Program-made: the position numbers and the translations under genes
Assembly (NCBI GenBank): GCA_002344525.1
Contig: DDTJ01000006.1
Location: forward strand, 1 to 56,643
Reading direction: 5' to 3'
Length of the DNA: 56,643 nt
From: Akkermansiaceae bacterium UBA2367
GTDB taxonomy: Bacteria; Verrucomicrobiota; Verrucomicrobiia; Verrucomicrobiales; DEV007
Shown here: one piece after another, positions 7,280 to 15,191 of the stretch
How the letters are laid out: each line of letters opens with the position of its first letter
Position numbering within the stretch: position 1 is the stretch's first letter
The notes under the pieces: generated by a model
Databases searched by the model: none
What the model saw: only the letters and a program-made list of their open reading frames with translations
Told to the model about the DNA's origin: nothing

Positions 7280-9475
7280 TCATGGCCGGTTGATCGTCTC
7301 GTGCAGGTTCAGCAAAATCGTCGCCACTTCGCGCCAAGCCCTTTCCTCCGATCCCGACTCGGCGCGGACCGTTTCGAAGGCGGAGAGGAGCAACTGCTGC
7401 TCGGGTTCGGCGGGTGCCCTCGTCAGGGCGGTGCGGAAGGCCCAGTCGATCCGTTCGCCCGTATCCATGCCGCCCTCGTCCGCGATGCGCTTGCCGAAGG
7501 CCTCCGCGATCTCGACATAGACGGGATCGTTCAGCAGGGTGAGCGCTTGCAGCGGCGTGTTGGAAAGGTCGCGCTGCACGACGCAGGCGGTGCGGTCGGG
7601 CGCGTCGAAGTTCGCGAAGCTGGGGTAGTGCGCGTTGCGCCGCCACAGGGTGTAGACGCCGCGGCGGTGCGCGTCCGGTCCTTGGGACGGCAGGTAGTGG
7701 ACCTCCGATTGGCCCGCTCCCTTCCGCCAGAAAGTGGCGGGCTGGTAGGGTCTGACATTCACCCCGTAAAGTCTCCGGTCGAGCAGCCCGCCGATGGCGA
7801 GGGCTTGGTCGCGGATCGTCTCCGCCCCGAGGCGGTGGCCGGGATGCCGCCAGAGGAGCTGGTTGCGGGGGTCTAGCCCGGCGGCGCCCGCGTTCACGGC
7901 GACGGACTGCCGGTAGGTCGCGGAGAGGACGATGCGGCGGATGGCCCGTTTCATCGACCAAGCGTCGTCCTCGACGAAGGCGGCGGCGAGCCAGTCGAGC
8001 AGCTCGGGATGGGTGGGGCGTTCTCCTTGCTCGCCGAAGTCCTCGGGCGTGGTGACGAGTCCCTGACCGAAAAGCTCGATCCAGAGCCGGTTGACGAACG
8101 CCCTTCCCACGAGCGGGTTCGCCGGATCGACGAGCCATTTCGCGAGGCCGAGGCGGTTCCGGGGCAGCTCGTCGGGGAAGGGGTGGAGCGAGGCCGGAGT
8201 GGCGGGCCGCACCTCGTCTCCCTTGGCGAGGAAATCGCCGCGTTTCGCGACGAAGGTGAGGCGCGGCTCGGCCATTTCCTCCATCACGCGGACCTCCTTC
8301 TTGCGCTGTTCCTTGAGGCGCTCCTCCATGGTTCCGGCTTCCTCAAGGCGGCGGACCATGCCGGAGCTTTTGATGGCGAGCTTGGTGGAAAGGGTCCGGC
8401 ATTGGTCGAGGCTCATGTCCGCCTCGCGTTCGAGGATTTTCCGCACGTCCTCGGGCAGTCCATTGCGACCCTGCGGATTCCCGGCGATTTTCTCATCGAC
8501 GGCTTTGAGGAGATCGGCGCGGATGCCGTCCATGGCCGCTTCGAATTCGGCTTCGGCTTTCAATTCGGCGTCGATGTCCCCGTCGATGCGTTTCACCGCG
8601 AGGACGGGGCCGATGGCGACGAGGTTGGCCATGTTCATCTCCATCCCCTCCTGCCGCGACTCGGGCGGGGTTTGGTTGAAGAAGGCGGAGAGCGCGTAGT
8701 ATTCCCTCGTCGTGAAGGGATCGTATTTGTGGTCGTGGCATTGGGCGCAGCCGAGGGTGCTGCCGAGCCAGATCGTGGCGGTGGTGTTGACTCGGTCCAC
8801 GACGCGCTTGTAGCGGTCCTCCTCCGGATCGGTCCCGGCTTCGAGGTTGAGGGGCGTGTTGCAGTGGAAGGCGGTGGCGACCCTCTGCGATTCGGTGGCC
8901 TCGGGCAGGAGGTCGCCGGCGAGCTGCTCGATGGAGAAGCGGTCGAAGGACATGTCCTCGTTCAGCGCACGGATGACCCAGTCGCGCCAAGGCCACATCG
9001 TGCGCGGGGAGTCGCGCTGGTAGCCCTCGGAGTCGGCGTAGCGGGCGAGGTCGAGCCAGGGCACGGCCCATTTTTCGCCGAAGGCGGGCGAGGCGAGGAG
9101 TCCATCGACGATCCCGGCAAAATGCTCAAAAGTGGGATCGGCGAGGAAGGCGCGGGTCGTGGCCGGGTCGGGCGGCAGCCCGGTGAGGTCGAGATGGACG
9201 CGGCGGAGGAGGCGGGCGTGCTCCGCCTCGGGATTGAGGGCGAGACCGCGTTCCGCCAGCTTCGCGACGACGAAACGGTCGATCTCGTTCGCGTTTCGTC
9301 CCGCGAGTGAAGTGTGCTCTTGCGGGGGGACGGACTTCCGGGGCGGGGCGTAGGACCAGTGAGTGGAAGGCCCGTCCTGCGTCGGTTCGGCGGCGAAGGC
9401 GGTCGCGCCGGGAGGCCCTCCCGCGAGCAGGAGGACCGCGAGCAGGCGGAGGCTCGGGGACGTGGCGGCGACCAT
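7280..9475 (-). CDS. PSD1-type protein (DUF1549 + DUF1553) with a CxxCH haem motif
   Basis: The 731-residue protein begins with a signal peptide (MVAATSPSLRLLAVLLLAGG...AFAAEP). This sets the start at 9475 although the frame is open to 9649. The DUF1549 domain covers about residues 35-250: EIDRFVVAKL, HLDLTGLPPDP, ARYADSEGYQRD and then CAQCHDHKYDP, a cytochrome-c-type CxxCH. A charged helical linker follows. The DUF1553 domain covers about 460-720: NRLGLAKWLVDPANPLVGRAFVNR and the rest of that family. The N-terminal planctomycete cytochrome-c domain (PSCyt1) found in many relatives is absent. These periplasmic proteins are thought to act in polymer or sugar breakdown with DUF1501 partners. 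The reaction is unknown. Confidence 0.85.
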   Translation of the reverse strand: MVAATSPSLRLLAVLLLAGGPPGATAFAAEPTQDGPSTHWSYAPPRKSVPPQEHTSLAGRNANEIDRFVVAKLAERGLALNPEAEHARLLRRVHLDLTGLPPDPATTRAFLADPTFEHFAGIVDGLLASPAFGEKWAVPWLDLARYADSEGYQRDSPRTMWPWRDWVIRALNEDMSFDRFSIEQLAGDLLPEATESQRVATAFHCNTPLNLEAGTDPEEDRYKRVVDRVNTTATIWLGSTLGCAQCHDHKYDPFTTREYYALSAFFNQTPPESRQEGMEMNMANLVAIGPVLAVKRIDGDIDAELKAEAEFEAAMDGIRADLLKAVDEKIAGNPQGRNGLPEDVRKILEREADMSLDQCRTLSTKLAIKSSGMVRRLEEAGTMEERLKEQRKKEVRVMEEMAEPRLTFVAKRGDFLAKGDEVRPATPASLHPFPDELPRNRLGLAKWLVDPANPLVGRAFVNRLWIELFGQGLVTTPEDFGEQGERPTHPELLDWLAAAFVEDDAWSMKRAIRRIVLSATYRQSVAVNAGAAGLDPRNQLLWRHPGHRLGAETIRDQALAIGGLLDRRLYGVNVRPYQPATFWRKGAGQSEVHYLPSQGPDAHRRGVYTLWRRNAHYPSFANFDAPDRTACVVQRDLSNTPLQALTLLNDPVYVEIAEAFGKRIADEGGMDTGERIDWAFRTALTRAPAEPEQQLLLSAFETVRAESGSEERAWREVATILLNLHETINRP

Positions 9476-9565
9476 CGGAAAGCAGTGTGCCACATCCCGG
9501 AAGCGAAGGCGAGTTGTGAATCGCGTCCCGTGATGAATGGATTCGGGAAATCGATCCAATCGCCC

Positions 9566-9598
9566 CGCAATCGTGCAAACCTTGTCCAGATTCGGCAT
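9566..9598. repeat. Third copy of the AATCGT-CAAACC terminal repeat
   Basis: The 33 bp match the right arm (216-248) of the segment at the window start, with CGCAATCGTGCAAACCTTG as the core. It lies in the 122-bp gap between the ceramidase-like and PSD1 genes. No partner arm is seen within 300 bp, so it may be a solo or decayed end. Confidence 0.5.
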
Positions 9599-11097
9599 CA
9601 CTCCGCCGAGAGCAATCGCAAGGCCGCCGCTTCGAAGAGGCCTTGCCACTCCGGGGCGAGGAGACAGTCGCTGTCCTCCTGCGCTCCGCCGCGGTTCTTG
9701 GCCTGCTCCGCGGTTGGGGCGTAGTAGAGATAGCCGTTGGTGTAGCCCGAGACGAAGGTCAGGGGATGGGGCGAGCGCTCCTTCAAGCCGAGGCCGATTT
9801 CGACGGTCAGTTCGGCGGGAAAGGTGACGAGTCGGAAGTCGCCGACGCGCAGGGCCGCGACTTCGGCGGTGACGGTCTCCCCGACCTCGGCGCGGCGGGC
9901 CTGATGGCGGGCGAGGAGGTTGCGGTTGATCTGCCGGCGGGTCAGCTCCTCCATGGTGCGGAGATTCTGCAAATAGGCGTCCATGGCGGCGCGGTTGCTC
10001 GCGTCGAGGCTTTTCCAGTCGGTGCGGTCGAGCAGTTCGTCCTGCAAATAGCGTCCCGCGACTTCGGAGGGGTAGTCGGAGTTGAGGTGGTATTTCACGT
10101 AGAGCGGCAGGAAGGTCTCGAAGTTCAGCGTGGTGCCCTTGAGCGAGGCGGCGAGGGCGTCGATCTCCTTCTTCATTTCCGCGAGGCGGGGCGCGTGGTC
10201 GGCGCGGGCCAGGGTCAGGGTTTCGTTCGCGACGGCCAGCGGCGCGTCGGCCCGCGTCTCGATGGCGCGCAGCCCGGCGAGGGCGCTGAGGCCGAGACGG
10301 ACCCCGAGGGGTTTCGCGTCGCGGGGCAGATCGACCGACTTGTAGAGCACGGGATTGATGTCGCCGCCGCAGCCTTGGAGAAAGAGCGCCGTCGCCGTGC
10401 CGTCGCCGAGGTTCGCCTCGATGGTCTCGGCCGCGTAGCCGCTGAGGTCGGCGCCGTTGCTCCCGTCGGGCACTCCCATGATGGGGTGGCAGGCGAACTG
10501 GAAGATGGCGGCGAGGGGTCGTCCGTCGTCGAGGCGGTCGAGTCGCAGCAGGCCGATCTCGGGATCGACCGGACCCACGGCCGCGACCTCATCGTCGGGC
10601 GGCATGGGATAGGCGTGGCGCACGTCGGCCTCGCGTCCGCTTTTCAGTTTGAGCCGCCGGTTCTCCATGATTCCGTCCTCATGGCCGGTCCCGGTCCCCG
10701 CCCTCACCGGGACGCGGCTTTCCCAAGCCTGCGTCACCGCGCGGACGGTGCGCTCGGCGATGTCGGGGGCGACGAGGGCGTGGCAATGGCTCGCGTTGAC
10801 GAGCAATGCCTCGGGCGGAATCCCGAGCGTCCTTTGCAGGACCGTTCTAACTCTGGCGAGGTAGGGGTCTTGGATCGACCCGATCTCCGCGATGGCCACG
10901 GCATCGACCGCGACGATCACGGCATGGGTGCCGCCTTGGGAAAGGACGAGCGCTTTGACAAAAGGCGGGTTCTCCTTGGCCGGATGGTCGGGATGGGTGA
11001 TCTCGACCTTCGCGACTCCGGCGAGGAGAGGCTCGGCCCGGAGCAGGGCAGGGGAGGGCAAGGCGAGCAGGAGGAGGGACAGGATGGGGAGTTTCAT
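9598..11097 (-). CDS. Exported neutral/alkaline ceramidase-like protein
   Basis: The 499-residue protein has a clear signal peptide (MKLPILSLLLLALPSPALLRAEP). Family-like segments are GVAKVEITHPDHPAK near residue 27, VNASHCHALVAPDI (HCH, a likely metal site), IFQFACHPIMGVPDGSNGADLSGY (second His), and LFLQGCGGDINPVLY. This arrangement matches the N-terminal catalytic region of neutral/alkaline non-lysosomal ceramidases, zinc amidohydrolases that cleave N-acyl sphingoid bases. Many bacterial homologues have no proven substrate, so another amide or ester is possible. The usual C-terminal beta-sandwich domain is reduced or absent. It precedes the PSD1 and DUF1501 genes on the same strand, an arrangement that suggests an exported degradation set. 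Confidence 0.65.
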   Translation of the reverse strand: MKLPILSLLLLALPSPALLRAEPLLAGVAKVEITHPDHPAKENPPFVKALVLSQGGTHAVIVAVDAVAIAEIGSIQDPYLARVRTVLQRTLGIPPEALLVNASHCHALVAPDIAERTVRAVTQAWESRVPVRAGTGTGHEDGIMENRRLKLKSGREADVRHAYPMPPDDEVAAVGPVDPEIGLLRLDRLDDGRPLAAIFQFACHPIMGVPDGSNGADLSGYAAETIEANLGDGTATALFLQGCGGDINPVLYKSVDLPRDAKPLGVRLGLSALAGLRAIETRADAPLAVANETLTLARADHAPRLAEMKKEIDALAASLKGTTLNFETFLPLYVKYHLNSDYPSEVAGRYLQDELLDRTDWKSLDASNRAAMDAYLQNLRTMEELTRRQINRNLLARHQARRAEVGETVTAEVAALRVGDFRLVTFPAELTVEIGLGLKERSPHPLTFVSGYTNGYLYYAPTAEQAKNRGGAQEDSDCLLAPEWQGLFEAAALRLLSAE

Positions 11098-11101
11098 GGC
11101 A

Positions 11102-11290
11102 GAGTTGAGAGTTGATGGATGAGAGTTGAGAAGCTGAAAATGAGTGGCTTGCGTCGAAATTCAGGTATGCCCGAAGGGTGGGTTGCCGCATTGGGGCAAC
11201 TCGACGGTTCCGAGGCTATCAACCCTCAACCCTCGACTCTCATCTTCCTTTTTAGGGTAATCGGTATTCGGTGAGCGGTAAACGGTGAAC
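11102..11290. repeat. Three heptanucleotide-period arrays
   Basis: The 215-bp gap between mutL and the ceramidase-like gene holds three arrays with exact 7-bp spacing but different sequences: GAGTTGA units (11102-11129), TCAACCC units (11219-11246) and GGTRAWC units, five in a row (11256-11290). The last is followed at 11300-11310 by ACCGTTCAC, the reverse complement of its final unit. A hairpin could therefore form just past the mutL stop. Confidence 0.75.
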
Positions 11291-11312
11291 CAGCAGCCTC
11301 ACCGTTCACTGC

Positions 11313-13148
11313 TCAAGTCCTCCTTCCGAACTTCCGCTCCAGCTCCGCGTAGCCGATCTGGATCAGCGTGGGCCGTCCGTGGGGGCAGCAGTAGGGCATG
11401 TCGCAGACGAGGAGGTCTTCGAGGAGCTTGCGCAACTCCGGCTCCTTCAGCGTGTCGTTCGCCTTCACGGCGGCGCGGCAGACGGTGGTGGCGATGAGAT
11501 CCTCGCCGAGGCGCAGGCTGGACATGCGGTCGCTGGCGACGCGGAGCTCCTCGATGACTTCGTGGAGGAAGCTCTCGGGGTCGTCGCGTTTCAGGAAGGC
11601 GGGGATGGCGTCGATTTTCAGGGTGTTGCCCCCGAAGGGCTCGGCGGCGAAGCCGAGTTTGGAAAGCGTCCCGAGATGGCGCGAGACGAGGTCGAAATCG
11701 CGCGGCACGAGATCGACCATGAGGGGAGCGAGGAGCCGCTGCGAGGGCGCACCCTCGGTCTCCATGCGCCGCCGCAGCTCCTCGAAGAGGACGCGTTCGT
11801 GGGCGGCGTGCTGGTCCATCAGGACGAGCCCCTCCTTCGCTTCGAGGAGGACGTAGAGCTTGCCCAGCACGCCGATGATGCGGTAGTCGGAGGCTTTCGG
11901 TCTCTCCTCGGCGGCTGGCTCGGGTTCTGGTTCGGAAACGGACGGGGGAGAGGAGAGGGTTGGGTCGGGGACCAGACCCTCTTGGGTGTCGGCGCTCTCG
12001 GCTCGCTGGCGTTCGAGGGCGGTGAAGAGCGGCGCGGGACGCGGATCGAGGCGAGGGAAGGACGGGGGCGCGGGCGGAAGGAGTTCCTCCTGCACGACCG
12101 GGGGCCTTTCCATCGGCGCGGTGCCGGTGAGCCCGACGCCGGACACGGGCCGGACCATGCGCTCGCGCAGGGTGCGGGCGACGGCGGCGGCGATGGCCTC
12201 CTGCACCGCGAAGCCGTCGTGGAAGCGCACTTCGCGCTTGGCGGGGTGGACGTTCACATCGACGGCGGCGGGGTCGGTCTCCAGGAAGAGGAAGGTCACG
12301 GGATACTGCCCTTTCATCAGGGCGGTGTGGTAGCCCTCGCGCAGGGCGCGGGTGACGATGGCGGCCTCGACGGGGCGTCCGTTCAAAAAGGTGAGCTGCT
12401 GGCGGCGGTCGCTGCGTCCCATTCCGGGCGGGCCGATGAAGCCGCGCACGCGGACGCCTTTGTGCTCGTGCGGCTCGATTTCGAGGAGGCGCGAGGCGAG
12501 GTCGCCGCCGACGAGTCCGCCGATGCGTTCGCGCAGGCTCGGGGTCGCGGGGAGCTGGAAGGCGAGGCGTTCGTCGCGCACGAGGGAGAAACGCACCGAT
12601 TCGTGGGCGATGGCCTGGGTTTTGAGAACCTGTTCGAGGTGGGCGTATTCGGTGGCCTCGGTGCGGAGGAATTTGCGGCGGGCGGGCAGGTTGTAGAAGA
12701 GGGAGCGCACCTCGATCTGGGTGCCGGGAGGCTCGCCGCAGTCGTTGACGCGCTCCAGCTTGCCGCCGTTGATAATCACCTCCGTGCCCGCGAGGGCGCC
12801 GGGTTCGCGGGTGGCGAGGCGGAATTTCGAGACGCTGGCGATGCTGGGGATGGCTTCGCCTCGGAAGCCGAGGGTGGTGATGGAGCCGAGGTCCTCCTTC
12901 GTGCGGATTTTGGAGGTGGCGTTGCGCTCCAGGCACATCAGGGCGTCGTCGCGATTCATGCCGCAGCCGTCGTCGGTCACGCGGATCAGGGCGATGCCGC
13001 CGCGCTGCACTCGCACCTCGATGTTCGCGGCCCCGGCGTCGAGGCTGTTCTCGACCAGCTCCTTCACGACCGAAGCGGGGCGCTCCACCACTTCGCCGGC
13101 GGCGACTTGGCAGGCGAGGGCTTCGGGGAGGAGACGGATTTTTCCCAT
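11313..13148 (-). CDS. mutL: DNA mismatch repair protein MutL, endonuclease type
   Basis: 611 residues. The N-terminal GHKL ATPase is intact: ELVENSLDAGA (catalytic Glu about 30 and Asn about 34), DDGCGM, and TLGFRGEA near 92. The middle linker (about 340-420) is Pro/Glu-rich as usual. The C-terminal domain carries the endonuclease motif DQHAAHERVLFEE at about 445, which fits DQHA-x2-E-x4-E. Further along are CRAAVK, CCPHGRP (about 587) and terminal FGR, the metal-site set of nicking MutL proteins such as PMS2 and Bacillus MutL. It should therefore nick DNA itself, as expected in bacteria without MutH/Dam. The start at 13148 places MGKIRLLPE first. No mutS is in the window. Confidence 0.97.
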   Translation of the reverse strand: MGKIRLLPEALACQVAAGEVVERPASVVKELVENSLDAGAANIEVRVQRGGIALIRVTDDGCGMNRDDALMCLERNATSKIRTKEDLGSITTLGFRGEAIPSIASVSKFRLATREPGALAGTEVIINGGKLERVNDCGEPPGTQIEVRSLFYNLPARRKFLRTEATEYAHLEQVLKTQAIAHESVRFSLVRDERLAFQLPATPSLRERIGGLVGGDLASRLLEIEPHEHKGVRVRGFIGPPGMGRSDRRQQLTFLNGRPVEAAIVTRALREGYHTALMKGQYPVTFLFLETDPAAVDVNVHPAKREVRFHDGFAVQEAIAAAVARTLRERMVRPVSGVGLTGTAPMERPPVVQEELLPPAPPSFPRLDPRPAPLFTALERQRAESADTQEGLVPDPTLSSPPSVSEPEPEPAAEERPKASDYRIIGVLGKLYVLLEAKEGLVLMDQHAAHERVLFEELRRRMETEGAPSQRLLAPLMVDLVPRDFDLVSRHLGTLSKLGFAAEPFGGNTLKIDAIPAFLKRDDPESFLHEVIEELRVASDRMSSLRLGEDLIATTVCRAAVKANDTLKEPELRKLLEDLLVCDMPYCCPHGRPTLIQIGYAELERKFGRRT

Positions 13149-13169
13149 GGGACGGAGGAAAGACCTAAG

Positions 13170-13224
13170 CGCAAAAGCGCCCGTGGCAAGGCCGGGGATG
13201 AGGGATTTCCGGTCGAAAAGGCCC
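13170..13224. repeat. 55-bp direct repeat, copy 1
   Basis: It starts CGCAAAAGCGCCCGTGGCA and runs through GGATTTCCGGTCG. It recurs at 14252-14307 in the same orientation with only a few differences. The two copies bracket the polyvalent-kinase-like gene, about 1080 bp apart. Confidence 0.75.
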
Positions 13225-13458
13225 TGTCCCACCGTCTCTTGGCTGGAGGCTTCCGTTCCCGGAGCGTTCCCCCGCAGTTATCGCGAATGTGCCCGGAAAT
13301 CCACCGTGTCTTGACACCCGGATGGCGGCGGAGAGTCTCTTGTGCGTCCAGAAGGCTTCTGGAAAAAACGCATTGGCGCTGATGAAAGCTCTGGTGAAGC
13401 GGACGAAACGCCCCTATGCTTCAGGTATGACGCCGATCGCAGCCAGCAGCGACACCCT

Positions 13459-14235
13459 ATGCCAGGCTCTCGAGGCGATTCCCCGTCGGGAGCCCCGGCC
13501 AACCGATACGACCGAGGAAGCGTCGTCTCCATCGACGCCGCCAGAGGTGAACTCTCAAGAGTTCTGGACCGCAGTGGAACGGAGCATTGGCCAGCCTTTG
13601 CTTTCGATTCGGAGAAAAGTCGGGAGATAGCTTGTCTCACTGCTTGGGCCGACGCAGCGGGGGCATGGCTGGACCTTCTTGGTCTGGCTGAATGGAAAGG
13701 CGGTCCGGGGATGGGCGAGCATGACCTGACCCTGATCGGATCGCGTGTTTGGAAAGCCACGAAAGACGGTCGCTTCGGCATCCACTTCGACGCGGGTGGC
13801 CGGGCCATGGGCGATCCGGTCCGCCAAATCAAGAAGCTGTCCTCGGCCACGCCCCATCAGTATTTGACCCGGCTCGCCCTGCTCAACGAATGGGCCGCCG
13901 GATTGCTGGGCTTGGGGAGCGGTGGCGAGTTGACCCGCTTGGAGGGCGTGGCCCTGCTGGACGACCAGTTCTCCTTCATCACTTCCCAGCCTTGCTTCCC
14001 GCACGACGCCGATCAGCCGGGGTGGCCCGATTTGATGGACTGGCTCAAGGGGCAGGGCTTCCGCCTCGTCACCCAGGGCATCTTCTACCGGGAACGGGAC
14101 AACTTGGGCTTGTTCGACGTCAAGCCCTCGAACCTGATCCGTTCGGGAGGCGTACTCGTGCCGGTGGACGTGATTCCGATCCGGCCGCAGGGACGGCTGG
14201 CCTCCGTCCTGAGACAGGTGTTGGGCATCCGGTGA
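13459..14235 (+). CDS. Polyvalent-protein-kinase-like protein
   Basis: About 258 residues from the ATG at 13459. The line of motifs resembles the 'putative polyvalent protein kinase' domain known from phage and mobile-element proteins: GMGEHDLTLIGSRVWKATKDG, then QYLTRLALLNEWAAGLLGL, then FITSQPCF, GFRLVTQGIFYRER, and a catalytic-loop-like GLFDVKPSNLI followed by LVPVDVIPIRP in the place of DFG. The stand-alone size is unusual, because the domain normally sits inside large polyvalent proteins. The start is uncertain. The frame is open upstream to a GTG at 13342, and another frame (ATG 13427 to stop 13630) overlaps with protein-like composition, so an N-terminal frameshift is possible. Direct repeats flank it. 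Confidence 0.6.
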   Translation: MPGSRGDSPSGAPANRYDRGSVVSIDAARGELSRVLDRSGTEHWPAFAFDSEKSREIACLTAWADAAGAWLDLLGLAEWKGGPGMGEHDLTLIGSRVWKATKDGRFGIHFDAGGRAMGDPVRQIKKLSSATPHQYLTRLALLNEWAAGLLGLGSGGELTRLEGVALLDDQFSFITSQPCFPHDADQPGWPDLMDWLKGQGFRLVTQGIFYRERDNLGLFDVKPSNLIRSGGVLVPVDVIPIRPQGRLASVLRQVLGIR

Positions 14236-14251
14236 GGTGGAGGGACCCGAA

Positions 14252-14307
14252 CGCAAAAGCGCCCGTGGCAAAGGCCGGGGATGGGGGATTTCCGGTCGGA
14301 AAGGCGT
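14252..14307. repeat. 55-bp direct repeat, copy 2
   Basis: This matches 13170-13224 and begins 16 bp after the stop of the kinase-like gene. It lies in the 185-bp gap before the sigma factor gene, which shows no other feature. Confidence 0.75.
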
Positions 14308-14420
14308 CTGACCCGACCGCATCTGGACGGGAGGAGCCGAAAAAAGCATCCCTGCGACAGAAACCTTGTTACCGCGCTCCCCCGTTCCGGTAATCTCCCA
14401 TCGAACCCACCTTTCCAACC

Positions 14421-15176
14421 ATGCCTCCAGCGGATACCTCCCACACCGTTCCACCTCGTCCCTCCCACCATTTCGAGACGACCAACTGGACTCTCGTACG
14501 CCAAGCCGCGAGCGAGGACGAGGCCGTCGCCGCCGCCGCCCTCGAAACCCTCTGCAAGGCCTACTGGCTGCCCGTCTACGCCTACATCCGCAGCCGGGGG
14601 CGCAGCGAGACGGACGCGGAGGACCTCACCCAGGGCGTGTTTCAGCGCCTGCTCAAGCAGAAGGCCTTCGCCAAGGCGGGCCGCTCCCCCGGCAAGCTGC
14701 GCAGCTACCTGCTCGTTTCGGTGAGGAACTACCTCGCCTCCGACTACGAGCGCGAAACGGCGTGGAAACGTGGCGGCGGTGCGGTCCATTTCTCCCTCGA
14801 CACCGCTTGGGCAGAATCGACCCTCGAAGGTGAACTCGCCGACGATCGCACCCCCGATCGCATCTATCAGCACGTCTGGGCGAGGACCATCCTCGACTTC
14901 TCCCTCCAACTGCTGGAAGAGGAGTATGCCAGCGACGGCAAGGCCGAGGAGTTCGATCTGCTCCGTCCCACCTTGGGCTTCACCACCGTCCCGAACCAGA
15001 GCTACGCGGATCTCGCGGCCCGCACCGGCGTGTCCGCCGACGCGTGGAAGATGCGCGTCCATCGGTTTCGCAAGCGGTGGAAGGAGGTCTTCCGCCGGCA
15101 AGTGGCGATGACGCTCGGCGACGCTTCGAAGGAGAACATCAAAATGGAACTGGCCGAACTGATCGATCTGCTGTAG
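14421..15176 (+). CDS. ECF-type RNA polymerase sigma factor of the kinase-associated kind
   Basis: The 251-residue protein has a region-2-like segment (about 25-95): WTLVRQAAS, LCKAYWLPVYAYIR, DAEDLTQGVFQRLL, and then LRSYLLVSVRNYLASDYERE, which fits the 2.3/2.4 pattern. Region 4 is at about 190-225: SYADLAARTGVSADAWKMRVHRFRKRW, a helix-turn-helix. Length and sequence fit the long ECF factors of Planctomycetota and Verrucomicrobiota that lack a classical anti-sigma factor and sit next to Ser/Thr kinases. Here a kinase begins 15 bp after the stop. Control by kinase signalling is inferred from this pairing. It starts at the ATG at 14421, which gives a full-length N-terminus. Confidence 0.88.
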   Translation: MPPADTSHTVPPRPSHHFETTNWTLVRQAASEDEAVAAAALETLCKAYWLPVYAYIRSRGRSETDAEDLTQGVFQRLLKQKAFAKAGRSPGKLRSYLLVSVRNYLASDYERETAWKRGGGAVHFSLDTAWAESTLEGELADDRTPDRIYQHVWARTILDFSLQLLEEEYASDGKAEEFDLLRPTLGFTTVPNQSYADLAARTGVSADAWKMRVHRFRKRWKEVFRRQVAMTLGDASKENIKMELAELIDLL

Positions 15177-15191
15177 GGCAGCCGGACGGAC

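Noticed and set aside
11102..11290. CRISPR array
   Set aside because: Units are 7 bp and contiguous, without spacers or cas genes.
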